Shown one piece after another: positions 21,447 through 31,737 of a DNA stretch of 64,000 bases. Both the position numbers and the translations under genes were made by a program. The DNA is from Yponomeuta sedellus. Taxonomy: Eukaryota > Arthropoda > Insecta > Lepidoptera > Yponomeutidae. Within the stretch, counting starts at the first letter, position 1; each line of letters opens with the position of its first letter. The DNA lies in NCBI GenBank assembly GCA_934045075.1, contig OW203721.1:21824672-21888671 (forward strand), given 5' to 3'. The notes beneath the pieces were generated by a model. The model made no database searches. It was not told the DNA's origin and was given only the letters and a program-made list of their open reading frames with translations.

Positions 21447-21813
21447 GAAGCGCTCGTGGCCTAGTCAAATCCAGTGTTTGAAATCAATCACTTGAGTTGA
21501 GCAACAACAGGCGTGGTCAGGTGCGGGATGGGTGACCATCCCGCGACTACCGCTAGTGGCATTTTTTCTGAGCGCTTCCGTGCTTCGCAAGGCACGCTAA
21601 GCCGTTGGTGCAGGCTGTCATGTAATGGCAGTCATTAAGCCATGTCAGAGGCCTTATGGGCGGCTTGATAACTTCTGACAGTAAGGCCCGCCACTGTCTT
21701 ACAATCCTCCGCCAACCCGGACTTGGCCCCCGTAGTGGAGTATGGCCTAACCTTCCTGCCATGCAGGTAGAGACCCGTGCCCCAGCAGTGGGGACATACA
21801 AGGGTTGATATCG
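21447..21813 (+). mobile_element. 5S rRNA-headed SINE, reference full-length copy
   Basis: The head matches metazoan 5S rRNA in the internal-promoter region: box A GAGTTGAGCAACAACAGGC (about 21494), intermediate element GGTCAG, and box C GGATGGGTGACC (21526-21537). Upstream GCTCGTGGCCTAGTC is the diverged 5' half of 5S. A ~180-bp body follows, then a short hairpin (CCTGCCATGCAGG), the stem-loop CCCCA-GCAG-TGGGG (21780-21793) and the 3' end ACATACAAGGGTTGATATCG. Such elements would be transcribed by Pol III with TFIIIA and copied by LINE reverse transcriptase. 5S-derived SINEs are known as class SINE3. Confidence 0.9.
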
Positions 21814-22392
21814 AAATGAGTCCCCACATTATGGCAGAGTATTTAAAAATCTTTCGTCTTGCCTATAGAATTGCCTATAAAATAGAAATTGAAAGGACTG
21901 AGGTTGATTTGTAATCACGTTTTCGCTTCGCATTGGTTAGGTTAGTGCATTCAGCAAGTTATCAACGGCTACCACGTCGAGTACGCATTTAATAGAGCAC
22001 CACACTCATTGTCGTGATATTCAGAGCTCCACGAGTGTGGGCTGGATCGACTCAACCGGAGCCGAGAGCAAATACGCTTTTGAACTCGGATTACTACGCT
22101 TTTGTCGGACGCCGTAGAGAGCCACACATACTCGTATTGGGAAAGTGATGCTTAATTTTTGATCATTAGAATTGCATTTCGATTGAGGATATTTGTTTTT
22201 TTGTATTGTTTCTTAGCGGTTTGGGTGAAAAGGTAAAAATAACGATATTTGTGAAAGGGTTATAATTCAATTCAATTCAACTGAAGTCAATTTTTACTGC
22301 GATAAATTACAGTAACAAGGTCTTAAGTAGGTATTGTTCATACAAAGTACATGTGTAATTTTACCAAGCACGGCATGGCAACATCATAATAA
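21814..22392. other. No recognised feature
   Basis: AT-rich spacer. Confidence 0.45.
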
Positions 22393-22577
22393 TCTATAAT
22401 ATAAAAATGAATCTTCGAATGTGTTGGTAAGCGCAAATCTCGGGAGCAGTTGAACCGATTTCGCTAATTCTTTTTTTAGGATATTCTTTGAAGTACGAGG
22501 ATGGTTCTTACGGAGAGAATTTTTTTTAAATTAAAGAATCGACTGTTAGGCGGTACGAAGTTCGCTGAGTCAGCTAG
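22393..22577 (+). mobile_element. Non-autonomous Helitron
   Basis: Starts TCTATAATATAAAAATGAAT and ends CGAAGTTCGCTGAGTCAGCTAG followed by T, with A before the 5' TC. That fits Helitron ends (5'-TC, 3'-CTRR, insertion between A and T, no duplication). Other copies: 40393-40571, 40579-40764, 44282-44465 (minus), and a 3' fragment ending 33966. Confidence 0.8.
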
Positions 22578-22836
22578 TATTAATATAAAACAACATAAAT
22601 TTTAAAATCATCTTAGCATTTCGAAATATTCTCATAATCCTACGTAAAACAACAATTTATTAAATTAATAATAACAAAAACATTACTCATTTATGTCACT
22701 TGGTACACCACTACAATGAAATTATTTCATTTAAGGCACTAGCTTAAAACAAAGATATTTATGTAGAATTTTTTTCACGAAGAAATCCAGTTCCAGTAGT
22801 ATTTCTTATGGCCGATTCGACCAAACTATTTATGCT

Positions 22837-24597
22837 AAAAACAGCAACAGCGTAGGCTATGACGGAATATGCACAAAAGTTTTAAAATCCGTCGCTGTTT
22901 ATATAAGTGAACATTTATGTTATATACTGAACGAATGTATAGAGAAAGGCACATATCCAGAGGCACTAAAAACCAGTATAATTAAACCATTATATAAAAA
23001 GAAAGATAGGGAGCTGATGGAAAATTATAGACCGGTGGCACTCATACCCATTATTTCAAAAATATTTGAAAAATATATTGCCTCTCAATTATATAATTTT
23101 ATTGATAAAAATAATATTAGGTCTCAGAACAAAAAAGGATTCCGAAAGAATAAAAATATCAACATGGCTATTTTTGATTTTATAAAACCAGTTATTACAA
23201 ACGTGGACAAGAGAACACCGGTTTGCTCTATATATTGTGATATGACGCAAGCATTTGATTACGTGGACCACAATATACTTTTGACAAAATTGGAAATGTA
23301 TGGTATACGAGGCAATCTTCTCAAATTATTAAAAACATATTTGATAAACAGAGAACAAGTTACCACAATAACTAAAATTGATTTAAAAACTAAATATGAA
23401 TACACATATCAGTCAGAGACAAGAACGACTAACTACGGCGTACCACAGGGAAGTGTGCTGGGGCCTCTCTTGTTTATATTGTATATTAACGACCTGCCGA
23501 AAGCAACCTCTCAACAAATATCACTCTTTGCCGATGATAGTACACTTACTGTTAGTTGCCAAAATCCTAATGAATATGAAAAGGACATAAATGTAGCCAT
23601 CACCGGAGTTGTCACTTGGTTAAAAGATAACAACTTAAAAATTAACATTGATAAAACTAAAATTACACATTTTTCTCAGCGGCAAAACAACATATTTATC
23701 AATGCTAAATATGGAAATAAATCTTTATCTATAGTTTCAGAAAATAAGTATTTAGGCTTAATTATAGATAGTAGACTTAATTGGAAAAGTCAAATTCAGG
23801 AGGTATGCAAAAGATTAAGTACTTCTGCCTACGCCTTACATAAACTCGCCTCCGTAGTAGAAACCAAATCACTTTTGATAGCGTATCATGGCCTGGTTGC
23901 ATGCCATTTGAGATATGGTGTTATCTTTTGGGGGAATGGTACTGACAGAGAACTTGTATTTAAAGCGCAAAAAAAATGCATCAGACGTATGTTTATGTTG
24001 GCAAATGACATTAGCTGTAAACCTTACTTTAAAAGGTATAAAATCTTGACGTTTCCTTCAATGTACATTTTAGAGCTAGCCCTTTTTGTAAAAAACAATC
24101 CTGAATTATTTGAAAGACCAGAGTTAAGAAATAGACGAGATAATGATAAGGTAAAATTACCACGATCGAATACAGCACTCATGCACAAAAGTGTCATATA
24201 CATGGCACCTTTAGTTTATAACAAATTGCCAAAGACAATTAGAAATTTGAATTGCTGTTTATTCAAAAAAAAACTAACGGAATATCTTATTGACAAATGT
24301 ATTTATAAACTCAATGAATTATGTAATTGACTTTTAATGAATTTAATTTTTTGTAATAAGTATATTGTGTTAATTAGTTTCTTGGCATGATATTTTAAAT
24401 AATAACTTCGAGATTGACATAATGTAATATAGAATTGTACTATAGAATTGACATTGCATGCTAACTTGACATTATATTTTTTTATAATTTGTATGCTGTA
24501 AGGCAAAATATGGAGCACAATCTTCTGCTGTACATTACATCTGTTTTATATACTTACCCATATTTAACAAATAAATTATTTTAAATTATTTTGAATT
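22837..24597 (+). mobile_element. 5'-truncated LINE with intact reverse transcriptase frame
   Basis: About 1.76 kb between MITE halves. It begins in-frame inside the protein (AKNSNSVGYDGICTKVLKS), runs through the open reading frame and ends in an AT-rich 3' UTR with AAATTATTTTAAATTATTTT. No clear target duplication is seen at the junctions. Confidence 0.88.
23017..24330 (+). CDS. LINE reverse transcriptase (5'-truncated ORF2)
   Basis: This is the longest intact frame in the window, 437 codons from the first Met. The frame is open upstream to about 22840, so the Met is not a natural start. It encodes the reverse transcriptase that would prime cDNA synthesis at a nicked target. Motifs in order (residues from the Met): NYRPVALIPIISKIFEK (3-19), GFRKNKN (41-47), CDMTQAFD (74-81, first catalytic Asp 75), GVPQGSVLGPLLFILYINDL (141-160), FADDSTL (171-177, catalytic Asp 173-174), then KYLGLIIDSRLNW and a C-terminal domain ending in a short Lys-rich stretch. 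All catalytic residues are present. Endonuclease and ORF1 are missing, so the copy is dead on arrival. Style is CR1/Jockey-superclade; exact clade not assigned. Confidence 0.9.
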   Translation: MENYRPVALIPIISKIFEKYIASQLYNFIDKNNIRSQNKKGFRKNKNINMAIFDFIKPVITNVDKRTPVCSIYCDMTQAFDYVDHNILLTKLEMYGIRGNLLKLLKTYLINREQVTTITKIDLKTKYEYTYQSETRTTNYGVPQGSVLGPLLFILYINDLPKATSQQISLFADDSTLTVSCQNPNEYEKDINVAITGVVTWLKDNNLKINIDKTKITHFSQRQNNIFINAKYGNKSLSIVSENKYLGLIIDSRLNWKSQIQEVCKRLSTSAYALHKLASVVETKSLLIAYHGLVACHLRYGVIFWGNGTDRELVFKAQKKCIRRMFMLANDISCKPYFKRYKILTFPSMYILELALFVKNNPELFERPELRNRRDNDKVKLPRSNTALMHKSVIYMAPLVYNKLPKTIRNLNCCLFKKKLTEYLIDKCIYKLNELCN

Positions 24598-24711
24598 TTG
24601 GTATAAGTGCTAATCTTGGAATAAATCGAGAAATTCTCTTGTTAAATTCTAGATTTATTCCAAGATTAGCACTTATACCAAGCATAAATAGTTCGGTCGA
24701 ATCGGCCCTTA

Positions 24712-25049
24712 ATGACTTCCGATACTCATACATAGTTATTTTTTAAAGGGGTCTAATCGCGATTACCTATTTATTGGATAAACACAGTTGTTAATTTGTG
24801 TTCACATGAGAGCTTTACATACAAAGGCCCAACAAGTGCGCAAACACGTCTAACTAAATATCATTGTTAAAGAATTTGATCACCGGAGCTTCCGGCGAAG
24901 TATCATTCTACTTAGGGCTGATTTTTCAATCCTCGGATAAAACTTAACCTCCCAATAAAGTATTACACAATAATATAAAAATGTCACCGTGAAACAACAA
25001 AAGAAGGGCAATTAGAACATATTTTTGAATTGGTTGTTTAATATAATAT
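24712..25049. other. No recognised feature
   Basis: AT-rich spacer. Confidence 0.4.
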
Positions 25050-25240
25050 TCGACGAATAAGCTTTATCCGAAGATTGAAAAATCTGCCCTCAGAAGGATG
25101 TCCATTGTAGACTCTCTCAGAGAGAGAGTATGTGATCTTAATCACCACACGTACCCACTGCGGATTGCCAATTTCAAGAGCTGAAGTATGTAAACACCTC
25201 TGATATTCAGCTTCCCCCACGACGTTTTCCTTAAGCCGAT
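25050..25240 (-). repeat. SINE body/tail fragment (GAGAGA...CCTC module)
   Basis: The complement gives the module shared with other SINEs here: GGTGTTTACATAC near the 5' side, GCAGTGGGTACGTGTGGTGA, then CTCTCTCTGAGAGAG. The tRNA head is missing. Confidence 0.6.
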
Positions 25241-25270
25241 ATACGTACTAGGCTGCGTTATTCGATATCT

Positions 25271-25610
25271 ATATCAACCCTTCTATGTCCCCACTGCTAG
25301 GGCACGGGTCTCTTCCCGCATGGGAGGAAGGTTAGGCCATACTCCACCACGGGGGCCAAGTCCGGGTTGGTGGAGGATTGTAAGACAGTGCGGGCCTTAC
25401 TGTCAGAAGTTATCGGACATGGCTTAGCGACTGCCATTACACGGCAGCCGGCACCAACGGCTTAACGTGCCTTGCGAAGCACGGAAGCGCTCGGAAAAAA
25501 ATCCACTAGCCGTAATCACGGGACAGTCACCCAACCTGAACCTGACCGCGCCTGTTGTTGCTTCACTCAAGTGATTGATTCCGATTACTCGGCTCGGCTA
25601 GGCCACGAGG
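25271..25610 (-). mobile_element. 5S rRNA-headed SINE, full length
   Basis: From the 3' end ATATCAACCCTTCTATGTCC (25271, complement) to the 5' end CGGCTCGGCTAGGCCACGAG (25610). About 25 bp of the body around the GCCGCCCATAAGGC segment is deleted. Confidence 0.87.
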
Positions 25611-25934
25611 CTGCATTATTACTGCACTATTATTTATGTGCACGTTTGAATGAACCGCCACCGCGTTGGTGTGTTCCAACCTTTAATCTATTCCATAGAC
25701 AATTCCAATTAGTTCAGTTGTTCCGTGAATCTGGGCACGACAGCGGGAAATGGCGAGTCGGAAGATGTTTGCGTCTTGAAGCTCCTTTACCTCCTGCTCT
25801 ATTGTTAGCGATGTCAGTTGGTCAAAATGCAACAATTGACTGCCGTCACGAGCAGAATTTGTGTACGAGTTATAACAGTAATAAGTACATTGCACGACAA
25901 CCGAGACCCTTGAATATGCGGCGAGGACATGTCA
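25611..25934. other. No recognised feature
   Basis: Nothing supported. The frame 25472-25957 mixes SINE and this spacer. Confidence 0.4.
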
Positions 25935-25935
25935 T

Positions 25936-26125
25936 CTCAGCAGAAGAGGTGTGGTAGCGGGGCGGTCAAACGCCGCCTTCTCAATCGGGAGGACGTGAGT
26001 TTGAATCAGAATTGATTATGCAATGACGCAGATTTTAAGTATACATTTGTGAAGTTATAATAGCAACCACCCGCTAACCGGGAAGAAAAACTTCGTGAGG
26101 GAACGCCAGTATCCTGCTCCCAAAC
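25936..26125 (+). mobile_element. SINE family C, partial copy
   Basis: GTGTGGTAGCGGGGCGGTCA, CTTCTCAATCGGGAGGACGT and ACATTTGTGAAGTTATAATAGCAA match the family C copy at 47086-47355. The B box is decayed. Confidence 0.65.
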
Positions 26126-26264
26126 TGTACCCTGTACTCTATCCAGGTAACCGAGCAAGGACGTCACAAACATGGAAGGACACCGAACTGAGGCCAGTTG
26201 TAACCGGGAATTAAACGGCGTGGTAATGCCTAGAGCTGCCAAAGTTGTGCTGATACATATTATC

Positions 26265-26500
26265 TAGACTTCACCGAGGAGTAACTAAGCAAACTTGAGC
26301 GTCTTCAAAACTTCTACATCCGGTTCATATTTGGTCAGCGCAAATATGACCACGTTTCAGAATTTCGTGGCTCCTAATCCATCTCTGCCTAATGAGCATA
26401 TTCTCTGTTCTCTATTGCATACAGTTTAATCAAGCAACTCCTTGCTGTCTGAAAGAGCGCTTTCAGACAGCAAGGTTGAGTTTCGTCACACTTTGCATAT
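26265..26500 (+). pseudogene. LINE ORF2 C-terminal fragment
   Basis: Plus-strand translation SKLERLQNFYIRFIFGQRKY then DHVSEFRG is typical of the region downstream of the RT domain in Jockey/CR1-type LINEs. It is interrupted by stops. A perfect hairpin with 16-bp stem (CCTTGCTGTCTGAAAG/complement, 4-nt loop) lies at about 26432-26467. Confidence 0.55.
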
Positions 26501-26555
26501 CCTTACTCTTCGCTATTATTGGCGCAGATAAATGTGAGCCCACCAAAACATAAAT

Positions 26556-26721
26556 ATGCAAGAGGTTCCGGGTTGAAATCCCGGCTAGGGACAAAAGAAA
26601 AGCCCAGGACTTGGATGTTTACATGTTTGTGATGTCGTTGTTTCTGGTTCCCACGACACAGGGTATCCTAGTGTGGGGCCAGAAGCAATGTATATGCCTG
26701 TACGTAAAATGTTATGTTATA
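26556..26721 (+). mobile_element. SINE family A, 5'-truncated
   Basis: Starts at ATGCAAGAGGTTCCGGGTTG in the tRNA-like head and continues through the body to GTAAAATGTTATGTTATA. Confidence 0.8.
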
Positions 26722-26983
26722 TACTCGTATTCTCGAATTGAAAAATACATTTCTTTAGACAAAAAGTTTTTACATCTATCTTTTGATTGGATTTCACGAC
26801 TTTTATAAGATTGTTTATCTGATGATGTCTGTTTGATGATCACTATTAAGCGACTTAATATTACTGACTTTACTTTTTATTTCAATATTAACAATTAGGC
26901 TGAGTTCACATCAAACTAACTGTCAGCCGCCGAAAGTGACCGAGCGTAACACTGTTTATTGTATTTTCATACATATTGGTCGT

Positions 26984-27170
26984 ACAGTCAGAAGTTATCA
27001 AGCCGCCCATGAGGCCTCTGACTTGTCTTAACGACTGCCATTACATGACACCCGGCACCAACGGCTTAACGTGCTTTGCGAATTACGGAGCGCTCGGAAA
27101 AATGCCACGAGCGGTAGTCACGGGACGGTCACCCATCCTGCACCTTACCGCGCCTATTGTCCTTTACCCT
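26984..27170 (-). mobile_element. 5S SINE, partial (head and proximal body)
   Basis: The complement contains the head from TTAAGGGTAAAGGACAATAG (decayed box A) through GGATGGGTGACCGTCCCGTG and the body to CAGAAGTTATC in plus orientation. The 3' part with the hairpins is absent. Confidence 0.78.
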
Positions 27171-27419
27171 TAACTAAAACATTCCCTATTCAATTATTTG
27201 TGGTGGTACAAGAATGATTACAAATAGTCCATCCTTAGTACTAATTTATTAGATTGAAATGGCATTAATTGATTTGAAATCCTCTTGAAGCCCTTGAACT
27301 TTATGCGGTGAATGGTTCAACTTCTCAGCATTCATCTCCATTAAAATCTATTTCCTCCTCAGTGTTCCTCTCGTTATGAATGTGATCTGAACAACTAATT
27401 TTATTGACCAAAGTATATC

Positions 27420-27868
27420 TGCCTATTTAGAGGCTAAAAATTCCACCCATGCCGGGATTCGAACCCGCGACCTCTGGCTATCCGTGCCAGCGCTCTTTCC
27501 AACTGAGCTAATGGGTGACTCACCGGCATCAGTGAAATTTCGAACCTCTTTACACTATTATCTGTGTTACGTACAGGCAGCGACATCTGGCTTAAGTAAA
27601 TTGCATCACTCACAGCCCCGACTACCAACTTTGCAGTTAGCGGAATGATATCACTGTACCCACATGATTATAATATTTCTATTTTTAATGCACTAACCCG
27701 TGCTAATGACAAATTTAAAAACCTATTTAGAGGCTAAAAATTCCACCCATGCCGGGATTCGAACCCGCGACCGCTGGCTATCCGTGCCAGCGCTCTTTCC
27801 AACTGAGCTAATGGGCGACTCACCGGCATCTTAGCACGGGTTAGTGCATTAAAAATAAAAATAGTATA
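27420..27868 (-). mobile_element. tRNA-like repeat (family E), tandem dimer with inverted tail
   Basis: Two tRNA-like domains in the same orientation (about 27445-27517 and 27747-27819, spacing 302 bp), each with the B box GGTTCGAATCCC and a D-arm-like TAGCTCAGTTGGAAAGAGC. The right edge (27833-27868) switches to an inverted copy of the repeat tail (TTAGCACGGGTTAGTGCATT). Confidence 0.82.
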
Positions 27869-27967
27869 ATCAAAGTATACCTGATTCAGATTTTTGGCTG
27901 GCATTAGCTGGCTCAGATATAATTTTTTTGTTTGTTCCACATGAAGTATCGGTGCACACATTGGCCC

Positions 27968-28328
27968 GAAGCGCTCGTGGTCTAGTCGAAGCGAGTGATT
28001 GGAATCAATCATTCGAGTTAAGCAACAACAGTCGCGGTCAGGTGCAGGATAGGTGACCGTCCCGTGAATGCCGCTAGTGGCATTTCCCGAGCGCTTCCGT
28101 GCTCTGCAAGGCATGCTAAGCCGTTGGTGCCGGGTGTGATATATTGGCAGTCGTTAAGCTATGTCAGAGGCCTGAAGGGCGGCTTGATAACTTCTGACAG
28201 TAAGGCCCACCACTGCCTTACAATCCTCTACCAACTTGGTCCCCGTGGTGGAGTATGGCCTAACCTGCCTGCGACGCAGTAAGAGACCCGTGCCCCAGCA
28301 GTGGGGACATACAAGGGTTGACATCGAT
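27968..28328 (+). mobile_element. 5S rRNA-headed SINE, full length
   Basis: GAAGCGCTCGTGGTCTAGTC, GAGTTAAGCAACAACAGTCG, GGATAGGTGACCGTCCCGTG, body, GTGCCCCAGCAGTGGGGACA and terminal GGGTTGACATCGATATCG. Confidence 0.9.
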
Positions 28329-28399
28329 ATCGAACATTAGCCCATTTGTATATGGGATTTCTCGAATGCTATATTACTCTTTGAACCTTACACGAAAAA

Positions 28400-28570
28400 A
28401 TACACACTAGGCGACGGTAAATACCTTAAAGCGCGCAGTGTAGGACCAAGGACTTAAGTGAATTTCTTTTTTAGCGGAAATCGATTAAGTTTCTAGGCTG
28501 TTGATCCTAGGTCATGTTATGATTAAAATGTATGTAGTATGTAAAATATAACAAAACGTGATAAAACATG
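28400..28570. repeat. MITE family G, core fragment
   Basis: AGGACCAAGGACTTAAGTG, TTTTTTAGCGGAAATCGATT and GATCCTAGGTCATG resemble the centre of the family G element at 36922-37302. Confidence 0.45.
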
Positions 28571-28859
28571 ATTTTTTTAGTTAAGCAGCTAAAAATGCCC
28601 GGAAAAATACTACGGATCCCTACGTGCGCTATGCTCAGAATGCCTGTCCTACCACTTGACCGGTTTTACCCATATTCCATCTTCAGGGTTCTTTGTTTAC
28701 TTAGGTAAAAAATCTGTAAGGACGGGGCTTGTTACGAAATAAATAATAATTTCTAAAATTCCGAAGAGCTTGTATTTGGCAACGACATTGTTTCTAAGAG
28801 ATTTGTCAATCACAAATTGTATATTTTTGTAATATCAGGATATTTTGAACCTGTACTCG

Positions 28860-29025
28860 CTATCTGTGAAGAAAAACATCGCGAGGAAACCTGAATGTGT
28901 GTTGTGATCAGATGTGCATTAATAATTTTATGAACTGAGTCTTGATATTACAAATGCGCGGTGAGCACACGTAGTTATTAAGCCCGTACTCTATTTCGGA
29001 CAGAAAGTCCTACGGTGGGAGTTAT
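28860..29025 (+). repeat. SINE body fragment
   Basis: GTGAAGAAAAACATCGCGAG GAAACCTG and GGTGAGCACACGTAGTTATT AAGCCC correspond to the shared SINE body; no head. Confidence 0.5.
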
Positions 29026-29029
29026 ACTT

Positions 29030-29405
29030 CTTCTTCTTCAGGCTTTGCTGGAAATAGCCCTCCCTTAATGAGCGTCACATTGCAAGGTTGTGACCATGCC
29101 CATAATCCCCACGCTGGGCATGCGCCTTGGGGTTCGCAGTTTGGTGGAATTGTACTGCAGGGGGCGCTGCTGCCCCCCGGTTTGTGTCTCTTAGGGCCGA
29201 TTCGACCAAACTATTTATGCTTGGTATAAGTGCTAATATTGGAATAAATCGATAAATTCTCTCGATTAGTTCTCGATTTATTCCAAGATTAGCACTTATA
29301 CCAAGCATAAATAGTTTGGTCGAATCGGCCCTTAGTCGCCGTTTACGACACCACGCTTGCTGTGTGGTGTCGGCCTAGAGTATAGCACCAACCCAAATTC
29401 TTCCC
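29030..29405 (-). pseudogene. RTE 3'-region repeat, interrupted by a MITE
   Basis: 29078-29190 plus 29335-29400 are the reverse complement of 14165-14340 (CCCATAATCCCCACGCTGGG, GGTTTGTGTCTCTTA, GTGTGGTGTCGGCCTAGAG). The interruption is exactly the 138-bp MITE below. Confidence 0.75.
29194..29331. mobile_element. PIF/Harbinger-like palindromic MITE
   Basis: A near-perfect 138-bp palindrome: GGGCCGATTCGACCAAACTA ... complement, with arms of about 65 bp. It is flanked by TTA on both sides (29191-29193, 29332-29334). The homologous uninterrupted sequence at 14210-14235 has a single TTA (TAA in its orientation), so the 3-bp duplication is confirmed. TTA duplication and GGGCC termini fit PIF/Harbinger. 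Confidence 0.9.
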
Positions 29406-30352
29406 GGTGGGAGTTACTAATATTTATTTATTTAGGTGACTTAAAACCTGGGTTTTATATAATGGTCTTAAATTTGTGCTTTACATCCACTAGCAATGTC
29501 ACAGCCTTTGGTCATTGTCATTGAATTGTGGTCTCTATGCCCATTGTATTGAATGCATACAGTGTTATGCACTATAATTGAAATACATATATATTTTTAA
29601 AATTTGCGCAGTTAAGAAATAACCATGTATATATTGTCAAGTCAATGAGCGAAAATATAAAAAGAAAAAACGGTCTTCACCCTCCATTCAGCGCATGTCG
29701 TAACAAAATTAGTAATTAATAAGTTAATTTAAAACTGGGTTTTAAATTAACTTATTGCTGGACTTTATAATGAGTTGTTTCACTGACTTGAAAAATTGTG
29801 TTGGGATTATGTGTTTTATTCAGTCTACACTAAAAACAGTGTAGTGACATTGGTAATCGTTAATCTTCTGTATTGATATTTTCATATCCAATGTCGCTTG
29901 TGCCCCTTTAGGGCGGAAGGGAAAATTGAGAGTGGTAAACTTAGGAGTTTGCCGGTGTAGAGGCTAGCATTTCACAGGTTAGCAAGTTGGAGCAGTATAT
30001 TACGAAATTGCCACTTTTCCGAGGCCGGGGTGTGGTGATGCCGTCCTCCCTATATTTTAGTAGACTTGATTAAATCAACGTTAACGTGGAAGTATCAAGT
30101 CCAAAAGTAAAATAACGGTATATTCCTCCATCTACAGTTGACTATGGTTATTGTATCAAGACTCAGCCTAGACTTAAGTTACCTAGCAATTTCCTTTTTA
30201 TGTACACTACAGTGTTTTCTCACGAAATCTACTCACATAGTCAGGAGCTTGGAGGCATCTGTCGTGTTGAGGACGTCAACAGACACTAAAACGTTTTCTT
30301 CACTACATTTTTCTACTAAGTAGAGCTTTTATTGAACCTACAATAAACATAC
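29406..30352. other. No recognised feature
   Basis: AT-rich; nothing supported. Confidence 0.45.
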
Positions 30353-30354
30353 AT

Positions 30355-30568
30355 TCTTTTTAATAAACTAACCCGTGCTACGGACAATTTTAAGAACCTA
30401 TTTAGAGGCTAACAATTCCAACCATGCCGGGACTCGAGGTTGTAAATTTCACTGATGCCGGGTAGTGGTCCAGTAGCTCAGTTAGGAGAGCGCTGGCACG
30501 GTTAGCCAGAGGTCGCGGGTTCGAGTCCCGGCATGGGTGGAATTTTTAGCCTCTAAATAGGTTTGTAC
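30355..30568 (+). mobile_element. Family E tRNA-like repeat with inverted partner fragment
   Basis: The plus copy has GTAGCTCAGTTAGGAGAGCG and the B box GGTTCGAGTCCC (about 30525), ending GCCTCTAAATAGGTTTGTAC. Directly upstream, 30360-30435 is the same tail in inverse orientation, so the locus can fold on itself. Confidence 0.8.
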
Positions 30569-30654
30569 AATACGAAACTTCTCGGTGATTCAAGTATTTT
30601 CACCTGACTGCGATGCAGCTCAAAACGACTATAATGTACTAGACTCATATGGAT

Positions 30655-30824
30655 TTGTTTGTATACATGATTCTACTATACGTGTGTATGCCACCAAACC
30701 CCTCTTAAACGGCTGGACAGATTTGAATGATTTTTTTGTATGCATTTGGGTGGCGCCCTGGTTGGTTTAGATTCACAAATAAAGATGGCGCTGCATGCAA
30801 GACAACATCTGTTAGGTCTGCTAG
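30655..30824 (+). mobile_element. Helitron 3' portion, second family
   Basis: ACCCCTCTTAAACGGCTGGA, GATTTTTTTGTATGCATTTGGG and the end CATCTGTTAGGTCTGCTAG followed by T match a common lepidopteran Helitron 3' end. The 5' limit is unclear. Confidence 0.6.
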
Positions 30825-31057
30825 TTACACTCATTAGTATACCCGATTATATGTTTCCTCATAACTCCTTAACCCTTTTGCGGACGCGCGGATGTTATAG
30901 CATACATAAAAATTAAAAGAACAATAGATTTTAATAACGTCCGCGAAAGTAAGCAGTCATCAGATATTGACAAATAATATCACAATCGAATCGTTACAAT
31001 TGCCTGAGTGTCGTGCTTTATACGATATCCGTATCTATCCGACAAAATAACTCTAAC

Positions 31058-31191
31058 CCCCGGTTTCTGGTACAACAACGAACCGTTAATCTATTGTTAA
31101 CAGCTGTCAGTTGGCCAAAGTGCAAACAAACAAAACATTTGACAGCTGTTAACAGTAGATTAAAAGATTGTTAGTGAACGAGAAATTGGGG
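31058..31191. mobile_element. Foldback MITE with CCCCCGGTTTCT ends
   Basis: Arms of about 55 bp (CCCCCGGTTTCTGGTACAAC..., TGTTAACAGCTGTCA) pair with the complement ending at 31191. A possibly related end is at 50519-50580 (CCCCCTGTTTCTCGTAAACT). Confidence 0.65.
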
Positions 31192-31276
31192 GCAAGACTT
31201 TAGTAATTCGGAAAAGATCGGATCTTTTCCCCCCACTATTTCTGTTGAGTAAATAGCACTGTTTATATGTAGTTTC

Positions 31277-31630
31277 GATATTAACTCTTGTATGTCCCTA
31301 CTGCACGGGTATCTTCCTGCATCGCAGGAAGGTTAGGCCATACTCCACCACGGGGGCCGAGTCCGGGTTGGTGGACGATTGTGAGACAGTGGCAGGCCTT
31401 ACTGTCAGAAGTTATCAAGCCTCCCATGAGGCCTCTGACATGACTTAATGACTGCCATTACATGACAGCCGGCATCAACGACTTAACGTGCCCTGCAAAG
31501 CACAAGCGCTCGGAAAAACGTCACTAGCGGTAGTCACGGGACGGTCACCCTTCTTTCAATTGACCGCACCTGTTATTGCTTAACTCAAGTCATTGATTTC
31601 AATCACTCGGTTCGACTATTTCACGAGCGC
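31277..31630 (-). mobile_element. 5S rRNA-headed SINE, full length
   Basis: From GATATTAACTCTTGTATGTC (3' end in complement) to TTCACGAGCGC. The box C region is damaged (CCCTTCTTTCAATTGACC in plus orientation). Confidence 0.87.
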
Positions 31631-31737
31631 ATACGTAGCTTGGTACTATTTAATCTTGCTACCCATATAGTGGATGGCAGTGCTGCTGGCGCTAAAATAA
31701 AAGAAAAATACTAAATAGACGACGACATAAAAAAAAA

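Larger units (their letters stand above)
22809..24708. mobile_element. PIF/Harbinger-like palindromic MITE split by a LINE
   Basis: The left end GGCCGATTCGACCAAACTAT (22810-22836) and right end 24599-24708 together match the 138-bp palindromic MITE at 29194-29331. TTA flanks both ends (22806-22808, 24709-24711). The interruption is the LINE below. Confidence 0.88.
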
